From contig CAWIZH010000002.1 in assembly GCA_963840565.1 (NCBI GenBank), positions 1,184,513 to 1,248,512 on the forward strand: a stretch of 64,000 nt of DNA, given 5' to 3'. Below the pieces are notes generated by a model. That model had not been told where the DNA came from. It saw only the letters and a program-made list of their open reading frames with translations, and did not search any database. Source of the DNA: VRUE01 sp963840565 (GTDB lineage: Bacteria; Actinomycetota; Thermoleophilia; Solirubrobacterales; 70-9). Numbering within the stretch: the stretch's first letter is position 1; each line of letters starts with the position of its first letter. Made by a program: the position numbers and the translations under genes. Shown here in pieces: positions 48,405 to 57,104 of this stretch.

Positions 48405-49331
48405 TCAGACCTTGAGGAAGCGGCGCAGGGTGACGCCGGAGCCGACTGCCGAGACCAGCACCGCGGCGCCGAAGAGGATCGCCACCAGCGCCGGGAAGGA
48501 GAGGGTGCTGTTGTTCTGCGCCGCGAGGAAGGAGATGCTGTTGCCCAGCGGGTCGACGATGGTGATCTTGCCCAACCACAGGATCAGTATGGCTATCAGG
48601 CCGCCGGCGAAGCCGACGATCACCCCCTCGATCATGAAGGGCCAGCGGATGAACCAGCGGGTCGCGCCGACCAGCCTCATCACCTCGACCTCGCGGCGGC
48701 GGGTGTAGATCGAGAGCCGGATCGTGTTGCCGACCAGCATCAGCGAGGCCGCCAGCAGCAGCAGCGTAATCACGGTCAGGACGATCTTCAGCGCCCCGGT
48801 CACCTGCTCGATCTTGTTGGTGTCTTCCTGACGATCGAAGACCCCGTTTTGAGCGGGAATGATCGAGGAGATCGGCTTCGGCTGGCCGTTCGGGCCGGGG
48901 GGCGTGACCGCCGCCCGCACGGCGGCGAGGTTGGCGGCGTCGTCGGCCTTAACGGCGAAGTTGCGCGGCAGCGGGTTGCGATGGACCTGAGCGAGCAGGT
49001 CTTCGCTCTTGCTCTTGCCGAGGTCCTTTTCGAGTTCCTTCAAGGCCGCGGCCTTGTTGATGAAGTGGACCGAGGAAACGTGCGGAATCGCCAGCAGCTT
49101 GCCTTCGAGGGAGTTGATTTCGCCCTGCGTGGCGTCGTCGTAGACGGCGACGCGGAACTCGAGACTTTCTCGCACCTGATCGCTCTTCGCCTGCGCAGTC
49201 TGGAAGACCGGGATCAGCACGCCGAGCAGGATCACGGTGGTGACCGTGGTGACGATCGCCGCCATGCTCGGCGCCGCATTGCGGCGCAGCGCCCGGAAAG
49301 CCTCCTGGATGAAGAAGAAGAGCCGTGACAT
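48405..49331 (-). CDS. ftsX: Cell division protein FtsX
   Basis: 308 residues. The first membrane helix is AAIVTTVTTVILLGVLIPVF, an extracytoplasmic domain covers about 50-185, and three helices follow, with the FtsX signature YTRRREVEVMRLVGATRWFI between them. It transmits ATP-driven movement of FtsE to wall hydrolases outside. Its ATG directly follows the ftsE TAG. Confidence 0.95.
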   Translation of the reverse strand: MSRLFFFIQEAFRALRRNAAPSMAAIVTTVTTVILLGVLIPVFQTAQAKSDQVRESLEFRVAVYDDATQGEINSLEGKLLAIPHVSSVHFINKAAALKELEKDLGKSKSEDLLAQVHRNPLPRNFAVKADDAANLAAVRAAVTPPGPNGQPKPISSIIPAQNGVFDRQEDTNKIEQVTGALKIVLTVITLLLLAASLMLVGNTIRLSIYTRRREVEVMRLVGATRWFIRWPFMIEGVIVGFAGGLIAILILWLGKITIVDPLGNSISFLAAQNNSTLSFPALVAILFGAAVLVSAVGSGVTLRRFLKV

Positions 49332-50177
49332 CTAGAAGAGCGAGTCGTGGGAGTCGTGGCCGTTGGTCTGGCCCTCCGGAGCAACGCCCATCTCGGCCCG
49401 CATGCGCAGGCCGAACTCGGTCGTCGACTCCTCGGTGTAGCCGCCGCTGACCTCGTCGCGGACGACGCGGCCCTCGTAGAGCTCGATCACGCGGCGGCGC
49501 ATGTTGTCGACCATCTCGCGGTCGTGGGTGACGACGACGACCGTGGTCCCGGTCTTGTTGATCCGGTAGAGCAGCTGCATTACGCCGATCGAGGTGACCG
49601 GGTCGAGGTTGCCGCTGGGCTCGTCGGCGAGCAGCAGCGGCGGGTGGTTGACGAAGGCGCGGGCGATCGAGACGCGCTGCTGCTCGCCGCCGGAGAGCTG
49701 ATCCGGATAGCTGTGCAGCTTGGTCGAGAGGCCGACCAGGCGCAGCGTCTCCGGCACCTGCGTGCGGATCTCGGCGCGGCTGGCGCCGATCACCTGCAGC
49801 GCGTAGGCGACGTTGTCGTAGACGGTGCGGTCGGGCAGCAGCTTGAAGTCCTGGAAGACGGTGCCGATGTTGCGCCGCAGCTGCGGGATTTTCTTCTCCG
49901 GCAGGGCGCCGATGTCGCGGCCGGCGATGCGGACTGCGCCGTCCGTAGCTGACTCGTCGCGAATCAGGGTCTTGATCAGGGTCGACTTGCCGCAGCCGGT
50001 CGGGCCGACGAGAAAGACGAACTCGCCGCGGTCGACCGCCAGCGAGACCCGGTCGAGCGCCATGTGGCCGCCCGGGTAGACCTTGGTCACGTCGCGCAGC
50101 TCGATGATCGGCTTGCCTCCCGGCCGCCGTCGCTGCGGTTCCTCGCCGCTCGTCTTTCGCTTTCGCAATCTGGCCAT
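49332..50177 (-). CDS. ftsE: Cell division ATP-binding protein FtsE
   Basis: 281 residues, with polar extensions at both ends compared with the usual 220-230 (EEPQRRRPGG at the start; a tail to NGHDSHDSLF). Walker A is GPTGCGKST, the signature LSGGEQQRVSIARA and Walker B LLLADEPSGNLDP. First gene of the ftsE-ftsX-ctp-rnr-smpB unit, with a good promoter upstream. Confidence 0.95.
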   Translation of the reverse strand: MARLRKRKTSGEEPQRRRPGGKPIIELRDVTKVYPGGHMALDRVSLAVDRGEFVFLVGPTGCGKSTLIKTLIRDESATDGAVRIAGRDIGALPEKKIPQLRRNIGTVFQDFKLLPDRTVYDNVAYALQVIGASRAEIRTQVPETLRLVGLSTKLHSYPDQLSGGEQQRVSIARAFVNHPPLLLADEPSGNLDPVTSIGVMQLLYRINKTGTTVVVVTHDREMVDNMRRRVIELYEGRVVRDEVSGGYTEESTTEFGLRMRAEMGVAPEGQTNGHDSHDSLF

Positions 50178-50269
50178 GCCCGCGCTCCCTTCTGCGAATA
50201 CAGGGTGACTCCTGCGCCCCGCCGGGCGCGCAACTCCGCGCCCAAACTTAGTTAGCAGCAGCCTAGCGA

Positions 50270-50298
50270 ATTATGAGCGAGTCTTTACAATTGACCAA
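50270..50298 (-). promoter_or_regulatory. Candidate sigma-70-type promoter of the ftsEX unit
   Basis: On the minus strand TTGGTC (-35), a 17-base spacer and CATAAT (-10), about 95 bases before the ftsE ATG. The region between ftsE and the convergent-side secreted operon is AT-richer than its surroundings. Confidence 0.5.
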
Positions 50299-50308
50299 AG
50301 AAGCGCGA

Positions 50309-52081
50309 TCAGCCCTGCGCTTGGCAGGTCTGATTCAGCACCGAGACCAAGGTCAAGCTGCCGGCAAAGGCGAAGCTCGTTCGTGCCAGCGGGAAGGCGG
50401 CGACGCGGAAGCCGGCCGGCGCGGGGCAGCCGGCGCTAAGGTAGCTGTGCGACTTGCCGCGGTAAGTGAAGCGACGCCGCAGGCTCATGCGCAGCCCCGT
50501 CACGTAGCCCCAGCTTCCCGTCGCCTGCGGCAGCGACGCCTCCAGGGTCGTGCCGTAGGTGCCGTGGCCGTTGCGGAGCAGGAAGGGCAGGACGGTCGAG
50601 GTCGGCGCCGGCTGAGTGCCGTAGATGTGGGCGAGGATCGCCGCCTTGCCGTTGATGCGGCCGTTGAACGCCAGGACCTTGCCGTTCGAGGGGAAGGGCG
50701 ATTGCTGGGGCAGCTTGACGTTCGCCGAAAAGCGGCCTTCGCCGACCAGGGAGCGCCCGCAGGCGGCAAGCGCACCGTCGGTGGTCGAGGGCTGGATCTG
50801 GTCGAGCCGGCAGACGGGCAGGCCCTGCGGGCTGAATTGCCCGTTGCGGTTGATCGCGATCGAGATCCGCCGCAATTGCGGCGGATCGTCGCCGCCGGTC
50901 GCAGCAATCTTTGCGTCGACCACGATCCCCACCGGGCCCATGCCGTGGCGGGGCAGCGCGTGTGGCGTCAGCTTGCCGTCGAAGCTGACCCGCACGCCGC
51001 GGCGCTGCACGACGACCGAGGCGGAGGCGCTGCGGCTCCCACTCGCCGTGGAGGAGGCGGATCCAGCATCCGAGCGAGAGGTGGGCGCACCGCCACCGAC
51101 AGCGGCCCCCGCCCCGCCGCCGGCGGGAGCCGGCGGAGGCGAGGCAAGCAGTGTGTAGGGCCCGTACTTGAACACGTTCGCCTGTTCGCTGTTGCCGGTC
51201 GTGACGTAGAGGTCGCCGGTGCTCGCATCGACCGCGATTCCGGAGGGCTCGCCGAAGACCGGCGCGCCCGGAAGCTTGCCGAGAAAGGCGCCGGCCGAGT
51301 CGAACTCGTAGATCGCCGACTTGGGATGTTCGTAGCCCGGCTGTGAATTGTCGACGACGAGCAGGTGGCCGTTGGTCGGGTCGACGGCGACCGCGGCGTC
51401 GACGAGCGAGGTGAAGCCATCCGCGATCGTGCTTTTAAGTGCGAGCGGGTTGCCGGTGGATTCGTAGACCTTGACCGTGTCACTGGCGGCGTCGGGCACG
51501 TAGACCTTGCCGCCGAAGACGGCGAGGCCGTAACCGTCTTCGAGGGTTCCGAGGCCGATTTTCGCGACCGGTTCGTCGCCCGCTTCGACCGGCGCTTCGT
51601 ATTTGGCCACGTAGGTGCGGTCGTTGACGTAGAGGTTGCCGGCACCGTCGACGGCGACCCCGGTCGATTCGCCTTCGTCGATCGTCGCCACGCTCGGTTT
51701 GAGGCGCAGCACCTTCTCGTGGAATTCGTTGGCGTAGAGCCTTCCGGAGGAATCGAAGGCGAGGCCGCAGACCGAGTCGAGAGCGTTGATGCCGAAGACC
51801 GGGTTTTCGCCCGCGAGGGCGAACTGCGACTGGTAGCTGCCACCGAGGCTGAAGATGTCGACCAGCCGGTGGTAGTAGTCGGATACGTAGAGGCTGCTGC
51901 TCGAGATCGCCAGGCCGCAGGCCCCTTCGATCTCACCTTCGGGTGGTGGGTTCGCTCCGCCCGTGACCTGCAGCTGTTTTTCGCTTTCCAGCACCCGATC
52001 GGCGTGGGCCGGCGCCGCTGCGAACGACAGCAACAGCGCGCAGACCAGGTAGGCCATCGTCGTCCTCGTCCTCACCCTCAT
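50309..52081 (-). CDS. Secreted NHL-repeat beta-propeller protein
   Basis: 590 residues from the ATG at 52081, overlapping the upstream stop (ATGA). A signal peptide (MAYLVCALLLSFAAAPAHA) precedes NHL-like blades such as CGLAFDSSGRLYANEF, GVAVDGAGNLYVNDR and GIAVDASTGDLYVTTG to about residue 300, then a Ser/Ala-rich linker and a C-terminal beta domain of about 230 residues with several Cys. It is third in a three-gene overlapping operon of exported proteins. A surface binding or adhesion role is plausible but not shown. Confidence 0.82.
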   Translation of the reverse strand: MRVRTRTTMAYLVCALLLSFAAAPAHADRVLESEKQLQVTGGANPPPEGEIEGACGLAISSSSLYVSDYYHRLVDIFSLGGSYQSQFALAGENPVFGINALDSVCGLAFDSSGRLYANEFHEKVLRLKPSVATIDEGESTGVAVDGAGNLYVNDRTYVAKYEAPVEAGDEPVAKIGLGTLEDGYGLAVFGGKVYVPDAASDTVKVYESTGNPLALKSTIADGFTSLVDAAVAVDPTNGHLLVVDNSQPGYEHPKSAIYEFDSAGAFLGKLPGAPVFGEPSGIAVDASTGDLYVTTGNSEQANVFKYGPYTLLASPPPAPAGGGAGAAVGGGAPTSRSDAGSASSTASGSRSASASVVVQRRGVRVSFDGKLTPHALPRHGMGPVGIVVDAKIAATGGDDPPQLRRISIAINRNGQFSPQGLPVCRLDQIQPSTTDGALAACGRSLVGEGRFSANVKLPQQSPFPSNGKVLAFNGRINGKAAILAHIYGTQPAPTSTVLPFLLRNGHGTYGTTLEASLPQATGSWGYVTGLRMSLRRRFTYRGKSHSYLSAGCPAPAGFRVAAFPLARTSFAFAGSLTLVSVLNQTCQAQG

Positions 52082-54939
52082 CGCCGCGCACCCCTCTCGT
52101 TCGAGCGACTGCGGCGATGCCGGCCGCGCTTTTTCCTCTGCTTGCCGCCGCACTTCACCTTCACCTCCGGGTGGTAGACCCGGCCCAGGTTCGCATGCCC
52201 GAGGAACCTTGCCGTGGCCACCTGGGGCTTCGCGCAGAGGTTCTCGGCGTTGACGATCACGCCTCGCCTGCCGGCCTTCATCGCCAGCACGAACTTGGTC
52301 ACCGGAGCATCGGGGATCGTCGGGAAGGTGCCGCGCAGGCTGCCCTTGCGCGCGTCGATCCGGCCGGCGAGGTCGACCTCGATCCCCTGTCCGTGCAGGG
52401 CGAAGACGAGGTCGGGCAGGGTGTTGTCGGAAGAGCGCAGGTAGGCCGGCCCTTCCATCGGCGCGCCCAGCAGCGGCGTGAAGGCGCGGACGTGACCGTA
52501 GACCGACCCCGGCGGGCATTTCCCGGCGGCGAACTGCGTCCTGCTGCAGATCGTCCTGATGTGACCCTGATCGAGGAAGAGCGAGTCGGGCAGGCTGACC
52601 TGCGAGGAAGCGATGTTGGCGTCGCCTTTGCGCGGCTGCACGACGACGCGCAGCGAGGGGTGGGAGCCGCGGCGCGTGCCCCCGCGCAGCCGCAGCGAGA
52701 CCTTCGGCTTGAAGCCGAGCGAAGCGCAGTCGAAGGCCTGGAAGGGCGCGGTGGCGACGGCGAGCGTGTCGTCGGAGCGGTCGCCGAAGCGCTGACCGGC
52801 GCCGTTGAGGGCGGAGGCGACGCTGAATTTTTCGCAGCTGGTCGGGTTGACGGTGAAGTTGGGACGGTCGAGGTAGGCGCGCACGTCGCGCAGATGAATC
52901 GGGATGCCGTCGACGATATGGGGGATCGGGTCGGTCCCGGTTGCGTCGATCGATGCCTGAGCCGTCACCGGGTCGATCCGCACCGCCGAGCGCACGATCA
53001 CCGTGCCGAGGTCGAAGGGCCCGACCAATGCGGAGTCGATCGCCACCACCGAGAAGGAGGAGCCCCGGTAGGGACCGGCGAGGTAGAGGTTGCCAGGCGC
53101 ATAGGCGAGCACCGAGCCGACGCCGTAGCCGGAGTAGGTGTGGCCGATCAGGCTCGCTGCCGGACAGGAGGGGCTGTCGCGCTCCTCGGTGCCGCTGCGG
53201 CGGCGGGCGGCTTCGATCGCCGCGTCGGAGCAATAGGGGATGCCGGCGATCTTGCCCAGCAAGCCGGGCGGGAACTGGGCTGAGTAGGAGACGATCTCCT
53301 GTTCGGTGACCTGCCGGTTCAGGCGCAGGTAGAAGGGCGTGTAGGCGCCGGCGCGCGAGTTCAGTGTCCCTCCCTTGGCCTGCGGCGCGAACGGCGCCAG
53401 GCCGCTGGGACACGGTCCACCGCCGACGCCGGCGGTGATCGCGGCAGGAAGCGAGGCGTGCCGGACCAGGGACGGGTCCCGCCATGGGGTCAGGCCAGCC
53501 TCGGTCGAGATCGGGCCGCAGGCCGCGGGGGTGGCCAGCGGGCTGCGCTGGCCTTCGCGGAAGTGGATTTCGAGGTCCGAGTAGGGCAGCTGTGGAAGGC
53601 GGTCGAAGGTCGCGGTGATGCGACCGGTGCTCTGGTTTGGATCGAGCCTGCCGGCGAGCTTGACCATGAAGCCGCGATCGATCGACTTCGCCACCAGGTA
53701 GACGGCCAACAGGCTGCCAAACGGGTTCTGGTGCGGCGCGGCGAGGAAGATCGCCCCTTCGAAGGCACCGGAGACGATCGGGCTCGTGACCCGGAAGTCG
53801 CCGATCTTCGATTCGTTCGGGCAGCCCGCTCCGGGGGACGAGGTCGGCGTCTCCGCCGCGTACTGCGCTTCCGTGCAGACCCCCAGCCCAGCGCCGACCG
53901 AGGGGTTGATGGTCACCCCTTCGGGCAAGGTGACGACGGCCTTGCCGACAGGCGAAGGGGCGAGCAATTGAGGTTCGGTGACGCCTCGGGTGTCGACCTC
54001 GATGTGGAAGGCATAGCCCGAGGGCGAGGAGGCGCGTGGGTTGGCGAGCTGCGCGACCGCTTCCGGTTCGAAAGGGAGTTTTTCGCAGCCTTTCAGCGCT
54101 TCGCCGCCGCTCGTGCGCACGACCTCGCCGGGCTGCTGCCAGGAGTCGGCACGCGCCGTGAACTCGATCGGCTCGTCGCACGATGTCGGCAGGGTCAGGT
54201 AGGCGCGCGGCGCGCTTTCGACTTTGGAGGGCCGCCCGACCGAGCATTTGGCCCAGCCGAATTCCGCTTCGAGCTCGTTCAGGCAGTTGCCGCGCTGGGC
54301 GTTGTGGAGGACCGACCAGGGAGTGCCCCAGATCGTCAGCTTCAGGCCGGTGATGGCGGTCAGCTGCGGCACATTCGTCGCTTTCAGCGTGATGCCGTAT
54401 TCGCCCTCGCCCTGGCGAATCGAGGGGACGAAGATGATCGGCGCGCCGTACGGATTGAGGCCCAGCTCCGAGGGCGCCCCCGGCGGCGGCGCGAGGTTGA
54501 AGACGCCGAAGGTGCGGGTCGTGCCGCCGCCGAAGGAGGAGCGCACGGTGGCGATCCCGACCTGGCTGCGGTCTTGGCAGCTCTCGCCGGAGAGGCTGTC
54601 TTCCCAGGGTGTTTTGCCCCGCGGTGTCTGGAAGTCGACCTGGCTGCAGTAACCGGCGTTGCTCAGCGCGGTGGGATTTTCGATCAACCCCGGCGGCATC
54701 TCGAGGCTGAGGTCGCGCAGGTCGCCTTCGCCGAAAGGCCCGCCCCCCGCTTCGGCGAAGTTGAAGTCGGCGGTCAGAGCGACCGGGTGCGAGCCGGCCT
54801 GGGTCGCTGCCACGCCTCCCTCCGCGGATACCGCGGCGCTGAACCCTTGGAAGTCGAATGCCCCGGCGCTCGCCGGCAAGCCTAGGGCCGAGCCCAGGAG
54901 TGCGACGAGGAACGCGAATCCCACTAGCCGCGCGCTCAC
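52078..54939 (-). CDS. Large secreted protein of unknown function
   Basis: 953 residues from GTG at 54939, which overlaps the upstream gene's TGA. The signal peptide is LVGFAFLVALLGSALGLPASAGA. The mature protein is beta-rich with many dispersed Cys and recurrent motifs of the kind L(E/S)MPPGLIENP, LPEGVTINPSVGAGLGVC and FPPGLLGKIAGIPYCSDA, about 250 residues apart, suggesting repeated modules. It ends in a Lys/Arg tail (GGKQRKKRGRHRRSRS). No characterised family was recognised. It is the middle gene of the three-gene secreted operon. Confidence 0.78.
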   Translation of the reverse strand: MSARLVGFAFLVALLGSALGLPASAGAFDFQGFSAAVSAEGGVAATQAGSHPVALTADFNFAEAGGGPFGEGDLRDLSLEMPPGLIENPTALSNAGYCSQVDFQTPRGKTPWEDSLSGESCQDRSQVGIATVRSSFGGGTTRTFGVFNLAPPPGAPSELGLNPYGAPIIFVPSIRQGEGEYGITLKATNVPQLTAITGLKLTIWGTPWSVLHNAQRGNCLNELEAEFGWAKCSVGRPSKVESAPRAYLTLPTSCDEPIEFTARADSWQQPGEVVRTSGGEALKGCEKLPFEPEAVAQLANPRASSPSGYAFHIEVDTRGVTEPQLLAPSPVGKAVVTLPEGVTINPSVGAGLGVCTEAQYAAETPTSSPGAGCPNESKIGDFRVTSPIVSGAFEGAIFLAAPHQNPFGSLLAVYLVAKSIDRGFMVKLAGRLDPNQSTGRITATFDRLPQLPYSDLEIHFREGQRSPLATPAACGPISTEAGLTPWRDPSLVRHASLPAAITAGVGGGPCPSGLAPFAPQAKGGTLNSRAGAYTPFYLRLNRQVTEQEIVSYSAQFPPGLLGKIAGIPYCSDAAIEAARRRSGTEERDSPSCPAASLIGHTYSGYGVGSVLAYAPGNLYLAGPYRGSSFSVVAIDSALVGPFDLGTVIVRSAVRIDPVTAQASIDATGTDPIPHIVDGIPIHLRDVRAYLDRPNFTVNPTSCEKFSVASALNGAGQRFGDRSDDTLAVATAPFQAFDCASLGFKPKVSLRLRGGTRRGSHPSLRVVVQPRKGDANIASSQVSLPDSLFLDQGHIRTICSRTQFAAGKCPPGSVYGHVRAFTPLLGAPMEGPAYLRSSDNTLPDLVFALHGQGIEVDLAGRIDARKGSLRGTFPTIPDAPVTKFVLAMKAGRRGVIVNAENLCAKPQVATARFLGHANLGRVYHPEVKVKCGGKQRKKRGRHRRSRSNERGARR

Positions 54940-57050
54940 CGCTGCCCCCCGCGACGGCCGCTCGGCCGATGCTTCCCGTGGTGGCGGTGACGGAGGTGCC
55001 TCTTCCTCTGCCGTTTGGACTTTTCCTTGAGGTAGTGCCGCGCTGGATTGCCGGGGTTGGCCACCAGCGTGCCGGGGGTCGGGTCTTCCGGTTCGCCGGG
55101 AAGGGGCTGGCAGGCGTCGCCGACGCAGGCCGTTGGCTTGGGCGGTTCCGCGAAGCCGCCGCCGACCCGCGCGTCGTAGAGGTCGATCGAGCCGGGATCG
55201 GCGCCGACCAGCGACTCGTTGGTGAGGAAGAAGGCGTCGCCGCCATCGGCGGAGGCGTCGACGAAGCCGGCGCCGCGGGGGTCGCGTCCGCTCGAGATCA
55301 GGCTGACGCAGCCCGTCGATCGGCCGCAACCTTCCGCCCCGTTGGCCTCCCACTCGTAGACGTCAGCCTGGGCGTTGGTGTCCAGCGCGAACAACCGGTC
55401 GCCCGAGTCGAAGAAGAGGCGCTGGCCGTTGGCGGAGAGCACGCGCGGCTTGTAGGCGCGCGTGCTGCCGTTGGCGGGCGCTCCAGGGATCGTCGCCGGG
55501 CCCTGCGGACGTTCGCCGGTGGGATTACAGGAGACGCAGAGCAGCGCCGCCGCCCCACTCCCCGGCGGCGGCCCGTAGAGGTAGAGCTCGGAGTCCGGTT
55601 CGCCGCTGTCGGCGTCGGCGTTGTCGTAGCCGGTCAGTTCGGCTTTGGAGAGGAAGGCGAGGTGGAGGCCGTCGGCGCTGACCCGGGCGGTGCCGGTAGC
55701 CGGTGGGTAGTCGCCGGCCTGGGCGGCATCGGGACCGGGGGCGATCGTGGTCGTCGTGCCTGCGTGCCAGAGCTTCAGACCGCTCGCATCCTGGAAGTAG
55801 ACGCTGGAGCCGTCGGAGGAGGCGCCGAGCACGCCGCTCACGCCGCCGGCGATCGATCCGCCCGTTTCCGTGCTCGCGTCATAGCGGTGGAGCGCGCTGC
55901 CGACGGTGTAGAAGGCGATCGAGCCGTCGGAGGAGGCGGCCTGAAAGCTCGCTCCGGTCCCCACCGTTTCCGGCAGCTGCTTGGTCGACCCGCCGGCTTC
56001 GTGCAGGCGGAGGGGTCCGTCTTCGGGCTCGATGAAATAGACGGAACCGTTGGACGAGATGGCGCCCACCGGCGCGGCGAGCTGCGCGCCGGGCACCGCG
56101 CTCAGCTGCACGAGCGGCCCGCCGCTCCACTCATAGAGCCCGCCTTCGGCCTCGAAGACGACGTGGTGCAGATCAGGACTAGCGCCGGCGAAGGCGAGTT
56201 TGGGCGCGGTTGGCAGAGACTGGAAGGGGCCTCCCAGCCAGAGCGAGTAGGAGGGCGGACAGCTGCCTTCGACCGCGCAGCGGCTGCCGTCGAGCATCAG
56301 GCCGCGGGAGAGGTCGTCGGAGAAGACGCGGTAGGGCGCCCCGTCCGGTTCGTCGCCATAGCCGCCCGAGTCGAGCGCTGCGGAGACGTTTTCGGTCGCC
56401 CAACCCGATCCGCTGCGGCGCGAGACGTACTGGCTCACTGGCGGCGCCCCGGCGGCGGCGCCGAACGCCGTCGCCGAGCCATAGGTGACCGCGCCGCCGC
56501 CGTCCGCTGCCTGGAAGTCACCGCCGCCGAAGAGCTTTTCAGGGGCGCCGATCGCGCCGCCGCCCTTGTCCACCGGCGAGACCATCTCCCAGCCCCGTCC
56601 GTCGGGCAGGTGGAAGACCAGGGAAGTCGGCTGCGTGGTGAGGACGTGTTCGGGACCGATCGTCGAGTCCGCCGAGTTGGTCGCTACCGGCCGGTAGCGG
56701 TAGGACGTGACAGGTTTCAGACCCTGGACCGTCTTGAAGACTTTCTGCGCGGTGGCGCTGGAAATGATTGTGCTTTCAGTGCTCACGGCAGCGCCAAAGA
56801 ACCCTTCGCGCGGGGGCACCGCGGCGAGGTTGGCTTCGTAGGCCGCCTGGGCTATGTATTCGAAGCGATAGTGCGTTTCGAGGCCGTTGGCGGTTATCTG
56901 GGCTCGCATGGTCGCCCCGGTCGCCGTGACGCTGGTCACCCACGACGCTTCGACCAGGGGCGGTCCGGCCGCCCGGGCGGGCGACGAGACAAGCAGGCCG
57001 CTGCAGCCGACGATGACGGCAACAGCCGTGGTCACCCTGCGCAAAACCAC
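54936..57050 (-). CDS. Secreted FnIII-like / WD40-type beta-propeller protein
   Basis: 704 residues from GTG at 57050; TTG at 57044, five bases after AGGAG, may be the true start. A signal peptide (AVAVIVGCSGLLVSSPARA) is followed by an Ig/FnIII-like domain (VTATGATMRAQITANGLETH). A propeller with blades such as ASPDLHHVVFEAEGGLYEW, GAISSNGSVYFIEPEDG and VLSANGQRLFFDSGDRLFAL fills the rest. The C-terminus is strongly basic (KSKRQRKRHLRHRHHGKHR), which may bind wall polymers. First gene of the three-gene secreted operon. Function is unknown. Confidence 0.8.
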   Translation of the reverse strand: MVLRRVTTAVAVIVGCSGLLVSSPARAAGPPLVEASWVTSVTATGATMRAQITANGLETHYRFEYIAQAAYEANLAAVPPREGFFGAAVSTESTIISSATAQKVFKTVQGLKPVTSYRYRPVATNSADSTIGPEHVLTTQPTSLVFHLPDGRGWEMVSPVDKGGGAIGAPEKLFGGGDFQAADGGGAVTYGSATAFGAAAGAPPVSQYVSRRSGSGWATENVSAALDSGGYGDEPDGAPYRVFSDDLSRGLMLDGSRCAVEGSCPPSYSLWLGGPFQSLPTAPKLAFAGASPDLHHVVFEAEGGLYEWSGGPLVQLSAVPGAQLAAPVGAISSNGSVYFIEPEDGPLRLHEAGGSTKQLPETVGTGASFQAASSDGSIAFYTVGSALHRYDASTETGGSIAGGVSGVLGASSDGSSVYFQDASGLKLWHAGTTTTIAPGPDAAQAGDYPPATGTARVSADGLHLAFLSKAELTGYDNADADSGEPDSELYLYGPPPGSGAAALLCVSCNPTGERPQGPATIPGAPANGSTRAYKPRVLSANGQRLFFDSGDRLFALDTNAQADVYEWEANGAEGCGRSTGCVSLISSGRDPRGAGFVDASADGGDAFFLTNESLVGADPGSIDLYDARVGGGFAEPPKPTACVGDACQPLPGEPEDPTPGTLVANPGNPARHYLKEKSKRQRKRHLRHRHHGKHRPSGRRGGQR

Positions 57051-57104
57051 TCCTACAGTTCTACGGTACGACTAGGGTTTTTTCAAGATATCGCCGCGGG
57101 TACT

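Noticed and set aside
50309..55246. Single reading frame of about 1645 codons covering two secreted-protein genes
   Set aside because: Only the last 590 codons make sense protein; the upstream part is Arg/Pro-rich antisense-like sequence in another frame of the 953-residue gene. The ATG at 52081 with a signal peptide is the true start.
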